From: VRUE01 sp963698085
Lineage (GTDB): Bacteria > Actinomycetota > Thermoleophilia > Solirubrobacterales > 70-9
DNA: 64,000 nt
Direction of reading: 5' to 3'
NCBI GenBank assembly: GCA_963698085.1
Contig: OY969122.1
Location: 1,550,001-1,614,000, forward strand
Part shown: one piece after another, positions 26,969 through 34,997 of the stretch
How the letters are laid out: each line of letters opens with the position of its first letter
Numbering within the stretch: position 1 is the first letter of the stretch
Translations under genes and position numbers: made by a program
The notes under the pieces: model-generated
What the model was told of the DNA's origin: nothing
Seen by the model: the letters and a program-made list of their open reading frames with translations, nothing else
The model's database searches: none

Positions 26969-27059
26969 GGTGCGACGCTAGGAGCTCAGGGCGCACGGGT
27001 GGCGCGCCAAATGCAAGGACTCCGCGCCGCCACTCGCGCAGTCTGCTTACATTCCTCTC

Positions 27060-27323
27060 GTGGAGGGCTTCAACCTCTTTGGGGACCCCGACGAGTTCCG
27101 CGCCCGCATGGAGGAGCTCAGCGAGCAGATGCAGTCCTCCCAGCGGGTTGCCTGGGCCGACAACGCGATCCGCCTCGCGGTCGAGCTGACCGTTGCCTCG
27201 ATCGAGCGGATCGAGCTGACCGGCACCAGCGACGAGCAGTCGATGCAGGTGCGCGACGCGATTCGCGTCCTTTTCCCCGAGGCGGTCACGCTGGTGCGCG
27301 AGGCCCGCGAAGGTCTCGCTTAG
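27060..27323 (+). CDS. Small helical hypothetical protein
   Basis: 87 residues from a GTG: MEGFNLFGDPDEFRARMEEL then a long amphipathic helix pattern and a second helix ending EAREGLA. Soluble and acidic. Its TAG stop is immediately followed by the CTA (stop on the other strand) of the convergent gene, forming TAGCTA. I do not recognise the family. Codon usage is like the neighbours, supporting a real gene. Confidence 0.55.
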   Translation: MEGFNLFGDPDEFRARMEELSEQMQSSQRVAWADNAIRLAVELTVASIERIELTGTSDEQSMQVRDAIRVLFPEAVTLVREAREGLA

Positions 27324-27986
27324 CTAGAGCAGCTCGAGCTTCAGGTTCGTGGCGCCGCCGCGCCTCAGGGCTGCTGCCGCCAGCTCCAGAGGGACGGCGA
27401 CTAGTAGGGCGGGGATCGCTACTACTACGCTGACGAAGGCGTCGAGGCGGCGTTGCCAGGGCTCCTCGGCTGGGACCGCCTTGCTGCGTCCCAGAGCGCC
27501 CAGGGCGACGTTGCGGCCGAAGGTGAAGCCGTTGAGGATCGTCTGCCACATCGTCGCGATGCCGGCGCCGGGGGACCAGCGGGCGGACTTGACGACCTGA
27601 TCGCGGTGGGCGACAAGGCGGCGCACCGCCTCGACCGTGAACAAGTAGCGGGCGCCCCGCTCGAGCCCGGCCCAGCCGGCGCCGCCGATCCAGGCCGAAA
27701 AGCCGGCGCGGTCGAGCATCGTCAGCACCTCTCCGGCGCCGCTGATCCGGTCGAGCTCGCGCAGCGCCTCCTCGGCGCTTCCGGGTTCGCCGACCACCCC
27801 CAGGCCGCAGCTCTCGCAGCGGCGAACCGGCCCGACCAAACCCGGCCGCTCGTCGATCCAGCCAAAGAGCGGCTCGCCGCATGCAGGGCAGGGAGGGTTA
27901 TCGGGACCGGCACCGGCCTCCAGCGGGACGACGGGGGTCGGACGGCTTGCTCGCTCCGCGGTCACTGCGCGGTAGCGTAAGGGCAT
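27324..27986 (-). CDS. Zinc-ribbon membrane-associated hypothetical protein
   Basis: About 220 residues from ATG 27986, or 213 from a GTG at 27965. It has a four-cysteine zinc ribbon (CPACGEPLFG... then CESCGLGVVG, about residues 30-60), a middle region with GWAGLERGARYLFTVEAVRR, and a C-terminal hydrophobic helix (VSVVVAIPALLVAVPLELAA). The last part resembles tails of some actinobacterial methyltransferase-like proteins, but no SAM motif is present. If the ATG is used, its start codon overlaps the start codon of the divergent CBS gene (27984-27987). Confidence 0.6.
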   Translation of the reverse strand: MPLRYRAVTAERASRPTPVVPLEAGAGPDNPPCPACGEPLFGWIDERPGLVGPVRRCESCGLGVVGEPGSAEEALRELDRISGAGEVLTMLDRAGFSAWIGGAGWAGLERGARYLFTVEAVRRLVAHRDQVVKSARWSPGAGIATMWQTILNGFTFGRNVALGALGRSKAVPAEEPWQRRLDAFVSVVVAIPALLVAVPLELAAAALRRGGATNLKLELL

Positions 27987-28431
27987 GCGGCTCGCCGAGA
28001 TCATGACCGCCGGCGTCGTCACCACCACGCCCGATGCCAGCGCGGTCTCGGTGGCACGCCAGATGCGCGATAACCGCGTCGGCTCGGTCGTCATCGTCGA
28101 CACGGCTGGCGCCCCGGTGGCGATGATCACCGACCGCGACCTCGCCCTGCGGGTCTTCGCCGACGGAGTCGACCCCGACGCGCCGGTCGCCCAGCACGCC
28201 TCGCGGCCACTGGTCTGCGGCGATCCGGAGATGGAGCTCGACGAAGCGGCGGCGCTGATGGTCCAGCACCGCGTGCGGCGACTCCCCGTCGTCGATGGCG
28301 ATAGCCTCGCGGGCATCGTCACGCTCGATGACATCGCGGTGCGCACCGGCAACCTCGAGGTCGCCCAGAGAATGACCGCCGAGGTGATCGAGGGCGCGCT
28401 GCCCCAGTTCTACTTCCACGAGCGGGGCTGA
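27985..28431 (+). CDS. CBS-domain protein
   Basis: 148 residues with a tandem pair of CBS domains: MRLAEIMTAGVVTTTPDASA through VVIVDTAGAPVAMITDRDLA, and VQHRVRRLPVVDGDSLAGIV then TLDDIAV. Such stand-alone Bateman modules bind adenine nucleotides and usually act as sensors on other proteins. The next gene follows seven bases later on the same strand. Confidence 0.9.
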   Translation: MRLAEIMTAGVVTTTPDASAVSVARQMRDNRVGSVVIVDTAGAPVAMITDRDLALRVFADGVDPDAPVAQHASRPLVCGDPEMELDEAAALMVQHRVRRLPVVDGDSLAGIVTLDDIAVRTGNLEVAQRMTAEVIEGALPQFYFHERG

Positions 28432-28438
28432 GCGAAGC

Positions 28439-29212
28439 TTGAACGGCAGCAAGGAGGCGGCGTTGGCCTGGGAGGAGCGCTGGGCGCGGCCGGCCGCACT
28501 GGCTGCCTTCGGCGCGATCCTGCTGATCATCGCGGCGATCATCGTCGCCAGCCAGGGAGTGGGCGGCGCCGACGGCGACTCGGAGCTGCTGCGCAACGTC
28601 GACGCCAATCGCGACGCGCAGCTTCTCTCCAGCATCCTGCAGGCGATAGGTGTCGGCCTCCTGGCGCTGCCGCTCTACTACCTCTTCCGCGCCGCCGACG
28701 CGCGCAGCGAGACGATGCGAAGCCAGCTGGTCGGCGTTGTCGTCGCGGCGCCGCTGTTCCTCGCCGTGCTGGCGATCCTCAGCGGCCTCTCGACCCTAAG
28801 CGCGGCTTCTGACTTCGTCAACGACGAAGTGCCGCGGCTGTTGGCGAAAGGCGTCGCGCTCGGCAGCGAGCGGGCCAACGACGTCGCCAACGACACGATC
28901 GCCGACGCGCCGTTGCGGCCGCTTGCCGCCGGCTTCGGCCTCGGCGGCCAGATCGGCTTTGTCGTCGCCATGTTCTACACCTCGATGCACGCGATGCGGG
29001 CCGGCTTGCTGACCCGCTTCTGGGGCTCGCTCGGGATGGCCCTGGGCGCCGTCTCCTTCATCTTCTTCCAGTTCGCCCTGCTCTGGTTCGTTTACCTCGG
29101 CCTGCTGCTGATGGGCTGGGTCCCCGGCGGCAAACCGCCGGCCTGGCAGAGCGGCGAAGCGGAGCCCTGGCCGACGCCGGGGGAGAAGGTGGCCGGCTCA
29201 GGCGACGAGTGA
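28439..29212 (+). CDS. Hypothetical integral membrane protein
   Basis: 257 residues from a TTG. Six or so hydrophobic segments, for example ALAAFGAILLIIAAIIV, LQAIGVGLLALPLYYL, VVVAAPLFLAVLAILSGL and the last WFVYLGLLLMGWVPG. A charged soluble C-terminus ends in GSGDE. The layout recalls DUF4386-type proteins, without certainty. It overlaps the convergent thymidylate-synthase-like gene by 15 bp at the 3' ends. Confidence 0.65.
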   Translation: MNGSKEAALAWEERWARPAALAAFGAILLIIAAIIVASQGVGGADGDSELLRNVDANRDAQLLSSILQAIGVGLLALPLYYLFRAADARSETMRSQLVGVVVAAPLFLAVLAILSGLSTLSAASDFVNDEVPRLLAKGVALGSERANDVANDTIADAPLRPLAAGFGLGGQIGFVVAMFYTSMHAMRAGLLTRFWGSLGMALGAVSFIFFQFALLWFVYLGLLLMGWVPGGKPPAWQSGEAEPWPTPGEKVAGSGDE

Positions 29213-30157
29213 GGCGGGGGCCCTCGCGGGCACCTTAGGGCCCAGCGGGTTCGCCTCCCCGGCGATTTCCTTGCGGTAGGAGAACCAACCGCGGAAGTTG
29301 CCGCTCCACTCGCTCTCTTCCAGCTCGGCCGCGGTCAGTGGCTTCGCCGGGTGCTCCAGCGGAGACATGTGGCCGCTCTCGAGCAGTCGGTCGTGAAGCT
29401 CGATGTCGGCGGCGAGATCGCGCACGCCGGCATGGGTCAGGTAGCTGACCCTGGCGCAGCGTCCGGCCGAGACCTTGACCAGATCCTCGGTAGACGTCAC
29501 TTGCTCGCGGTCCTCCTGGCGGATCAGCGGCAGATGCCACTCGCCCCAGCCGAGCTGCGCCGGTTCGGAGGACGCGACCGCGTTGCGCATGCTTTCCGCA
29601 ACGAGCCTGATCTCCGGCTGTGCGTCGGCGTGGCAGCGCAGGTTCCAGAAGTTGTCCCACTCGGTCGCGGTGACGATCACCGTGTGCCACATGAATGGCT
29701 CCAGCAGGCGGTTGGCGACCTGCTTGTGCACGTTCAGCCACTCGTCGGGCTGGGAGCGCTCGCGGATCGCGGTCTCGACCCGGTCGAGGACTTCGAGTAG
29801 ATCGCCCTCCGCGGCGATGTCCGGGTCGGCCACCAGCCCAAGCACGCGGCGCACGGCGTCGTCGCGAGCGCGCAGCCACTCGCGCTCGGCGGCCTCCCTC
29901 TTCTCACCCTCGAGCGCGGGTCCGGCCTGCATGCCAGGCTGATTCGAGCCGAACTCGATCGGCACGTACGGCTCCTCGAGCACCCGCCGCAACTGTTTGG
30001 CGATCGGGATCGCGCGTGAGCTTGCCGAGTTGCGCGAGAAGACGCGGTGAGTGTTGAACTCGGCGAGCACGAAGCGCGGGAAGGTCGCCTCCAGGGTCGT
30101 CAGCCGGTAGCCCGCTGGAGACTGCGAATCGGCGAGGACTTTTGCGTCGAATGCCAT
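29198..30157 (-). CDS. ThyX-family flavin-dependent thymidylate synthase-like protein
   Basis: 319 residues from ATG 30157. Shows ThyX-type landmarks: TLEATFPRFVLAEFNTHRVF, NSASSRAIPI, HKQVANRLLEPFMWHT and SGHMSPLEHPAKP. Classical ThyX (about 220-250 residues) carries RHR-x7-S; here the first Arg is Thr (THRVFSRNSASSR), and the protein is longer, as in the phage/actinobacterial long subgroup annotated as FAD-dependent thymidylate synthase. Canonical role: dUMP to dTMP using methylenetetrahydrofolate, FAD and NADPH. Whether this subgroup has that activity is uncertain. Confidence 0.75.
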   Translation of the reverse strand: MAFDAKVLADSQSPAGYRLTTLEATFPRFVLAEFNTHRVFSRNSASSRAIPIAKQLRRVLEEPYVPIEFGSNQPGMQAGPALEGEKREAAEREWLRARDDAVRRVLGLVADPDIAAEGDLLEVLDRVETAIRERSQPDEWLNVHKQVANRLLEPFMWHTVIVTATEWDNFWNLRCHADAQPEIRLVAESMRNAVASSEPAQLGWGEWHLPLIRQEDREQVTSTEDLVKVSAGRCARVSYLTHAGVRDLAADIELHDRLLESGHMSPLEHPAKPLTAAELEESEWSGNFRGWFSYRKEIAGEANPLGPKVPARAPASLVA

Positions 30158-30223
30158 CGGCTCCAATCTCCCAATTCGACTGGACGGCAAACCAGCCTGC
30201 ATTTTGCCCTTCGTTGCGAGCTC

Positions 30224-30583
30224 TTACGGGGCTACCCGCGGCGGCGCCGACATGAACTCGACCTGGTGGCCGCCCGGAGCGACGACCTTGGCGCGCGCCG
30301 CACCCCAATGCCGGCGCCCCGGCCTTACCTCGAAGCCGTGCTCGCGAAGCCGCTCTACGGCCGCCTCGAAATCCGCCACCACAACCGCGGCGTGGCCGTG
30401 CGGCGGGACGGTCGGCGCCTCGTTGCGTTCGAGGTGGATCTGAGTGCCCTCGCGTTCGACCCATACGAAGGTCTCGGCAAGCGCGGATGGTGGGTCGACC
30501 TGTTGAAAGCCGAGCAGGGCCCAGAGCTCGACCGAACGCTCGATGTCTTCCGGCGCCACCTCGAGCGTGACGTGATGGAGCAT
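30224..30583 (-). CDS. VOC-superfamily (glyoxalase/bleomycin-resistance fold) protein
   Basis: 119 residues forming one VOC module: MLHHVTLEVAPEDIERSVEL, a central HGHAAVVVADFEAAVERL and a C-terminal VVAPGGHQVEFMSAP. Metal-ligand His/Glu positions are plausible at H3/H4 and the E of HQVEF. Substrate unknown; such proteins range from isomerases to dioxygenases and resistance proteins. It is downstream of the AEC transporter gene across a strong hairpin (30603-30645). Confidence 0.82.
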   Translation of the reverse strand: MLHHVTLEVAPEDIERSVELWALLGFQQVDPPSALAETFVWVEREGTQIHLERNEAPTVPPHGHAAVVVADFEAAVERLREHGFEVRPGRRHWGAARAKVVAPGGHQVEFMSAPPRVAP

Positions 30584-30602
30584 CGACCAAGAATAGGACG
30601 GT

Positions 30603-30645
30603 GAGGTCTCACTTACCCGCCATATACGCGGGTAAGTGAGACCTC
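30603..30645. repeat. 18-bp-stem hairpin between the AEC transporter and VOC genes
   Basis: A perfect 18-bp inverted repeat (30603-30620 with 30628-30645) around the loop CATATAC. The inner arm CTTACCC / GGGTAAG and the central A+T bases resemble the hairpin at 40134-40177. No T-tract follows on the side expected for termination of the minus-strand AEC gene. Confidence 0.85.
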
Positions 30646-30650
30646 GATCG

Positions 30651-31574
30651 CTAGAGCAGCAGCGAGCCGAGGGCGGCGAGGACGACTATCGCCGTTGACC
30701 AGGTGACCGCCTCGGCGGTGATCTCCATGTCGAGGCCGTAGGCGTGGGCGACGACCATCGTGTTCAGGCCCGAGGGCATCGCCGACATCAGTCGGTAGGC
30801 GGCGGGAAGGTCGATCAGCGGCGCCGCCAGCAGCATCAGCAGCGCTGGGGCCAGCGCGAGCCGGGCGCCGAGGGCGACGGCGACCGGCTTGGTCAGCGGC
30901 GGCGGCATCGGCAGCTCGCCGTGCTCCGCGTTCTCGGCCAGGGTCGCGCCGACCGCGAAGAAGCCGAGCGGCAGCATCGCGAAGACGAGGATCTGCGAGG
31001 CATCGACGAGAACGGTGGGGGCCAGGACGTCGGGGGCGAGCAGGCCGGCGATCGCCGCGTAGAGCGGCGGGTTGCGGGTGAAGAAGGCCGCGATCCGCTG
31101 ACGCGGGCCTTCACCCACCTTGGTGCCGAAGGCGGCGCCGACGGCGAAGGCGCCGAGCAGCAGGCAGGGCGCCGTGACCAGGACGTCGTAGAGGACCGCG
31201 GTCGTCAGCTCCTCGCGGCCGAGCAGCGCCACGGTCAGCGGGTAGCCGAGGTAGCCGGTGTTGACGCTGAGCACGGCGCAGACCACCGCGCCGGTGCGAG
31301 GACGGCTGAGCCCGAGCACCTGGTTCGACACCCACCAGGCGACCACGCCCGAGACTGAGACCGCGACGATTCCAAGCAACAAGCCGACCCCATGCTCGAC
31401 ATCGATCTCGCTAGCCGCCAAGTTGAAAAAGATCACCGGCGGCACCAGCACGTAGAGCATCAACGTCAGCGCCTGCCGCGCGGCTTGTCCAGCCGCCTGA
31501 GGACGCCTGCGCTCAGCGAAGACGCCGATGGCGACGCCGGCAGCGATCGCGATTGCAGTCAGAAGCACGCCCAC
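30651..31574 (-). CDS. AEC (auxin efflux carrier)-family transporter
   Basis: 307 residues from a GTG, about ten transmembrane helices arranged as two halves. Landmarks include LMLYVLVPPVIFFNLAASEI, VLSVNTGYLGYPLTVALLG and LMSAMPSGLNTMVVAHAYGL. Bacterial members export or import small organic acids such as malate or malonate. The substrate is not inferable, and the gene stands alone in its orientation next to the acyl-CoA synthetase. Confidence 0.85.
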   Translation of the reverse strand: MGVLLTAIAIAAGVAIGVFAERRRPQAAGQAARQALTLMLYVLVPPVIFFNLAASEIDVEHGVGLLLGIVAVSVSGVVAWWVSNQVLGLSRPRTGAVVCAVLSVNTGYLGYPLTVALLGREELTTAVLYDVLVTAPCLLLGAFAVGAAFGTKVGEGPRQRIAAFFTRNPPLYAAIAGLLAPDVLAPTVLVDASQILVFAMLPLGFFAVGATLAENAEHGELPMPPPLTKPVAVALGARLALAPALLMLLAAPLIDLPAAYRLMSAMPSGLNTMVVAHAYGLDMEITAEAVTWSTAIVVLAALGSLLL

Positions 31575-31608
31575 GCCCAGACCCTTTCAGCTACTCGCCC
31601 GGAGGCGC

Positions 31609-33363
31609 TCAGGCGTACAGCGCCTCGATCTGCTCCGCGTATTTCTCGCCGATCGGCTTGCGCTTCAGCTTCAGGGTCGGCGTCAGCTCGTCGCCGCCGG
31701 GCGCCCACTCCCCGTCGAGCACGTGGAAGCGCTTGATCTGCTCGACCCGAGCGAGGCGCTCATTGGCGCTCGCCACCGCTCGCTCGATCTCGGCGATCGT
31801 CTCCGGGTCCTCCGCTGCGGCGCCGCGCGCTGCCAGCGTCTCGTGGTCGAGCACGATCAACGCCACGTTGTAGGGCCGCCGGTCACCGATCGCCACCACC
31901 TGAGCGATCAGCGGCGAGGCGGCCTTCAGCTTCGCCTCGATGTTGGCGGGAGACATGTTTTTGCCCGCCGCATTGATGATCAGCTCCTTCTTGCGGTCGA
32001 TGATCTTCAGGTAGCCGTCCTCGTCGAACTCACCGATGTCGCCGCTCAGCAGCCAGCCATCCTCGGTCAGCGCCTCGGCGGTCTTCTCGGGCATGTTGCG
32101 GTAGCCCTTCATCACCACGGCGCCGCGCACCATCACCTCGCCGTCGGAGGCCAGCTTCACCTCGACCCCCGGCATCGCCGGCCCGACCGTGCCCACCCGC
32201 ACCCTGCCTTGACGGTTCACCGTCGCGACTGCGGTGGTCTCCGACATTCCCCACAGCTCGCAGATCTCGACTCCCATCGCGAGGAAGAACTCGAGCACCT
32301 CGGGTGGGGTGGGCGCGGCGCCCACGACAAACCACTCGACCTGGTCGATCCCGAGCGTTTCGCGGATCTTCGAGAACACCAGCTCGTCGGCTTTGTCCCA
32401 TTCCGCCTGCAGGTCCGCGGGGATGTCCCCCACCATGTAGGCGGCGACCCGGCGGCGACCGACCTCCATCGCCCACTCGGTGGCCTTGCCTTTCTCGGCA
32501 TCCGGCTCGGCGACCATCCCCATCTCGATCGCGGCCTTCAGTTTCTCCCAGATCCGCGGCACACCCCCCCAGACGGTAGGCCTGACCTCGATCGAGTAGG
32601 CGACCAGTTCGCGTGGGTCGGGGCAGCAGTACATGCAGTTGCCGTAGAACATTTGCGCGTAGAAGAGCCCCCAGCGGTCGGCGACGTGGGCGCTGGGCAG
32701 GTAGGAGATGGTGCGGCCGCCGGGGGTCGTCGCGTGGACCTCGTCGCAGGCCCGCCACTGGGCAACCATGTTGGCGTGAGTGAGCTGCACGCCCTTCGGC
32801 GGGCCGGTCGTGCCGGAGGTGTAGATCAGGCAGAGGACGTCGTCGGCCTCGACCGCGCGCCAGGCGGCCTCAAAGTCAAAGTCCGGGTCGCCCATCGTTT
32901 CCAGTTCCGCCAGCGAGATCGTGCCTTCGGGTGCCTCTCCGTCGACCACGACGACGTGCTCGAGCGTCTCCACTCGCTGGCGCGCCTCCAGCACGCGCTC
33001 GAGGAAGGCCTGCTCGGTAACGATCACCCGGTTGGCGGCGTCGGCGACCACGTATTCGATCTGCTCGGGCGAGGAGGTGTTGTAGACGGAGAAGCAAGTC
33101 GCGCCAAGGTGCAGAGCCGCGCAATCGGTGAGCGCGAAGGCCGGCCGGTTGACCAGCATGAACCCAACCGTGTCACTCCGCTCAACGCCCAGTGCGGCCA
33201 GCCCCGCGGCGCGCTTGCGCACCATCTCGGCGTACTCGCGCCAGCTCGCCTCATAGTCAGAGTCCTTCAGCCGCAGCGCCGGGCTCTTCGCCCACTCCTC
33301 GGCGGTGATCTGAAACGCCTCGCACATCGTCTCTGCTGATAAAGCTTTTGGCCGCTCAGACAT
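31609..33363 (-). CDS. Long-chain acyl-CoA synthetase (AMP-forming)
   Basis: 584 residues, ANL superfamily. P-loop-like motif YTSGTTGPPKGVQLTH, then ISYLPSAHVADRWG, the A5 region ELWGMSETTA, WLLSGDIGEFDEDGYLKIID and the catalytic-lysine end LKRKPIGEKY. The layout is that of FadD15/long-chain fatty-acid-CoA ligases, activating fatty acids to acyl-CoA through acyl-AMP. Acyl-CoA made here could feed the reductase at 4685 or beta-oxidation. The start is next to a palindromic element that separates it from the end of the nuo operon. Confidence 0.93.
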   Translation of the reverse strand: MSERPKALSAETMCEAFQITAEEWAKSPALRLKDSDYEASWREYAEMVRKRAAGLAALGVERSDTVGFMLVNRPAFALTDCAALHLGATCFSVYNTSSPEQIEYVVADAANRVIVTEQAFLERVLEARQRVETLEHVVVVDGEAPEGTISLAELETMGDPDFDFEAAWRAVEADDVLCLIYTSGTTGPPKGVQLTHANMVAQWRACDEVHATTPGGRTISYLPSAHVADRWGLFYAQMFYGNCMYCCPDPRELVAYSIEVRPTVWGGVPRIWEKLKAAIEMGMVAEPDAEKGKATEWAMEVGRRRVAAYMVGDIPADLQAEWDKADELVFSKIRETLGIDQVEWFVVGAAPTPPEVLEFFLAMGVEICELWGMSETTAVATVNRQGRVRVGTVGPAMPGVEVKLASDGEVMVRGAVVMKGYRNMPEKTAEALTEDGWLLSGDIGEFDEDGYLKIIDRKKELIINAAGKNMSPANIEAKLKAASPLIAQVVAIGDRRPYNVALIVLDHETLAARGAAAEDPETIAEIERAVASANERLARVEQIKRFHVLDGEWAPGGDELTPTLKLKRKPIGEKYAEQIEALYA

Positions 33364-33385
33364 GCGCTGACCATATACGTCCCTC

Positions 33386-33476
33386 GCGGCGGGTGGCGCG
33401 GATTTGGGGGACCACCCCGAGGAAGCTTTAGCTACCGCAGGGGTGGTGGCACCAAATCCGTGACAGGCCCCGCCGC
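33386..33476. repeat. Palindromic element at the 3' end of the nuo operon (conserved-end family)
   Basis: Ends GGCGGGTGGCGCGG and CCGTGACAGGCCCCGCC match the elements at 4235-4378 and 47037-47126. An 8-bp inner stem ACCACCCC (33411-33418) with GGGGTGGT (33440-33447) closes the loop GAGGAAGCTTTAGCTACCG, which is identical in the nuoC copy although the stem there is ACCTCCCC/GGGGAGGT, a compensatory change. A further stem (33400-33408 with 33452-33460) lies outside it. Confidence 0.9.
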
Positions 33477-33490
33477 GCCGGGTGCGCCCA

Positions 33491-34993
33491 TCAGAACAGC
33501 GAGGCCCCGGCGTGTTCTGCGAACTCGACCAGTGGTTGCGGGATCACGCCGAAAAAAACCGCGCCAGCCGCAGCAAGTAGCGCCGGACCGACCAGGTAGA
33601 TGCGCCGGCCGGCCTCGGCGTCGACCGGGTCAGCCTCCGGTGCGGCGCCAGCGATCGCCGGAGCCGCGCCTGGCGCGGTCTCTTCGCCGGGCCGCATCCA
33701 CATCGTCGCCACCACTCGCAGGTAGTAGGCGAGCGAGATCATCGTGCCGACGGCGATGAAGACCGCGAGCCAGGTGTAATCGCCTTCGACCAGGGCCTCG
33801 ATCAGGTAGAGCTTGCCGATGAAGCCGACGGTCGCCGGCAGCCCGGCTAGGGCCAGCATTGAGATCGTCATCGGCCAGGCGAGCAGCGGCCGCTCCTGGC
33901 CGAGCCCGCGCAGGGCGCGGATGTTGTCGCCGAAGGCGGTCTCGCGCTCGCGGGCGACGATCACGCTGAAGGCGGCCAGGTTCATGAAGAGGTAGCCGGC
34001 GAGGTAGAAGACAAGGGCGCTGACGCCGGCCTTGCTGGCGACGACCAAGCCGCCAAGGATGTAGCCGGCCTGGGCAATGCCCGAGTAGCCGAGCAGGCGC
34101 TTGAGCGAGTCCTGCCCGAGCGCGCCGACGTTGCCGACGACGATCGAGACCGCGGCGAGTACCGCCAGGGCCGGCTGCCAGTCGCCCGCCTCGCCGGCGA
34201 GGGCGACGAGGAAGAAGCGGACGAAGACGGCGAACGCGACCGCCTTGGTCGCGACCGCCATGAGGGAGGTGATCGGGGTTGGCGCTCCCTGGTAGACGTC
34301 GGGCGTCCACTGGTGGAAGGGCGCGATCGAGGTCTTGAAGGCGAGCCCGACCGCGACCAGGGCGATCCCGATCAGCACCAGCGGGTCGCCGATCAACCCA
34401 GCCTGGTCGATCCCGGTGGCGATTCGGCCGAAGTCGGTCGAGCCCGAGCCGCCGTAGAGAAAGGCCATGCCATAGAGCAGCGTCGCCGAGCCGAGCGAGC
34501 CGACGATCAGGTACTTCAGCCCCGACTCGAGCGATTGCTCGCGGCGCATGTTGGTTGCGCAGAGGATGTAGAGAGGGATCGAGAGGGTCTCGATCGCGAC
34601 GAAGAAGCTGACTAGGTTCTGCGCTTGCGCCAAGAGCACCATGCCGAGGACCGAGCCGAGCAGCAGCGCGTGGTACTCGCCGGAGCCGGCCTGCTCCGCG
34701 GCAGGCTCGCGAATCGAGAGGCAGACAGCGAAGGCGGCGGCAGCGATCGCGATAAGCGAGATCGCGATCGCCAGGTCGTCAAGGCGCAGCGCCCCCGCGA
34801 CCAAGGTTTGCGGATCGTTCCACTGCCAGACCAAGAGCCCGGCGGTAGCCGCCAGGGTCAGGAAGCTGAAGAAAGGCGCCGTCCGTCGCGCGGGCTTGAA
34901 CACGGCGGTGAGGAGCACGACGCAGACACCAACCGTCAGCGCGATTACGGGCGACAGCGCCGCGTAGTCGATGTGCGGTGCGTTGAAGTCCAT
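33491..34993 (-). CDS. nuoN: NADH-quinone oxidoreductase subunit N
   Basis: 500 residues, about 14 transmembrane helices; antiporter-like proton-pumping subunit of complex I. The conserved lysine/glutamate channel region is visible around AFKTSIAPFHQWTPDVYQGA and LLGYSGIAQAGYILGG. It is the last gene of the nuoA-N operon; the stop is followed by a palindromic element that separates the operon from fadD. The charged stretch before the last helix (RPGEETAPGAAPAIAGAAPE) is a flexible, alanine-rich insertion. Confidence 0.96.
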   Translation of the reverse strand: MDFNAPHIDYAALSPVIALTVGVCVVLLTAVFKPARRTAPFFSFLTLAATAGLLVWQWNDPQTLVAGALRLDDLAIAISLIAIAAAAFAVCLSIREPAAEQAGSGEYHALLLGSVLGMVLLAQAQNLVSFFVAIETLSIPLYILCATNMRREQSLESGLKYLIVGSLGSATLLYGMAFLYGGSGSTDFGRIATGIDQAGLIGDPLVLIGIALVAVGLAFKTSIAPFHQWTPDVYQGAPTPITSLMAVATKAVAFAVFVRFFLVALAGEAGDWQPALAVLAAVSIVVGNVGALGQDSLKRLLGYSGIAQAGYILGGLVVASKAGVSALVFYLAGYLFMNLAAFSVIVARERETAFGDNIRALRGLGQERPLLAWPMTISMLALAGLPATVGFIGKLYLIEALVEGDYTWLAVFIAVGTMISLAYYLRVVATMWMRPGEETAPGAAPAIAGAAPEADPVDAEAGRRIYLVGPALLAAAGAVFFGVIPQPLVEFAEHAGASLF

Positions 34994-34997
34994 CGTC

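Noticed and set aside
31528..33339. A 603-codon plus-strand frame opposite the acyl-CoA synthetase
   Set aside because: Composition typical of an antisense shadow (His/Val/Asp/Gly-rich), no motif, and the minus-strand gene has all ANL motifs.
33386..33476. The palindromes as simple Rho-independent terminators
   Set aside because: No U-tract follows, several lie inside genes or between divergent starts; the only classical terminator is at 20495-20523.
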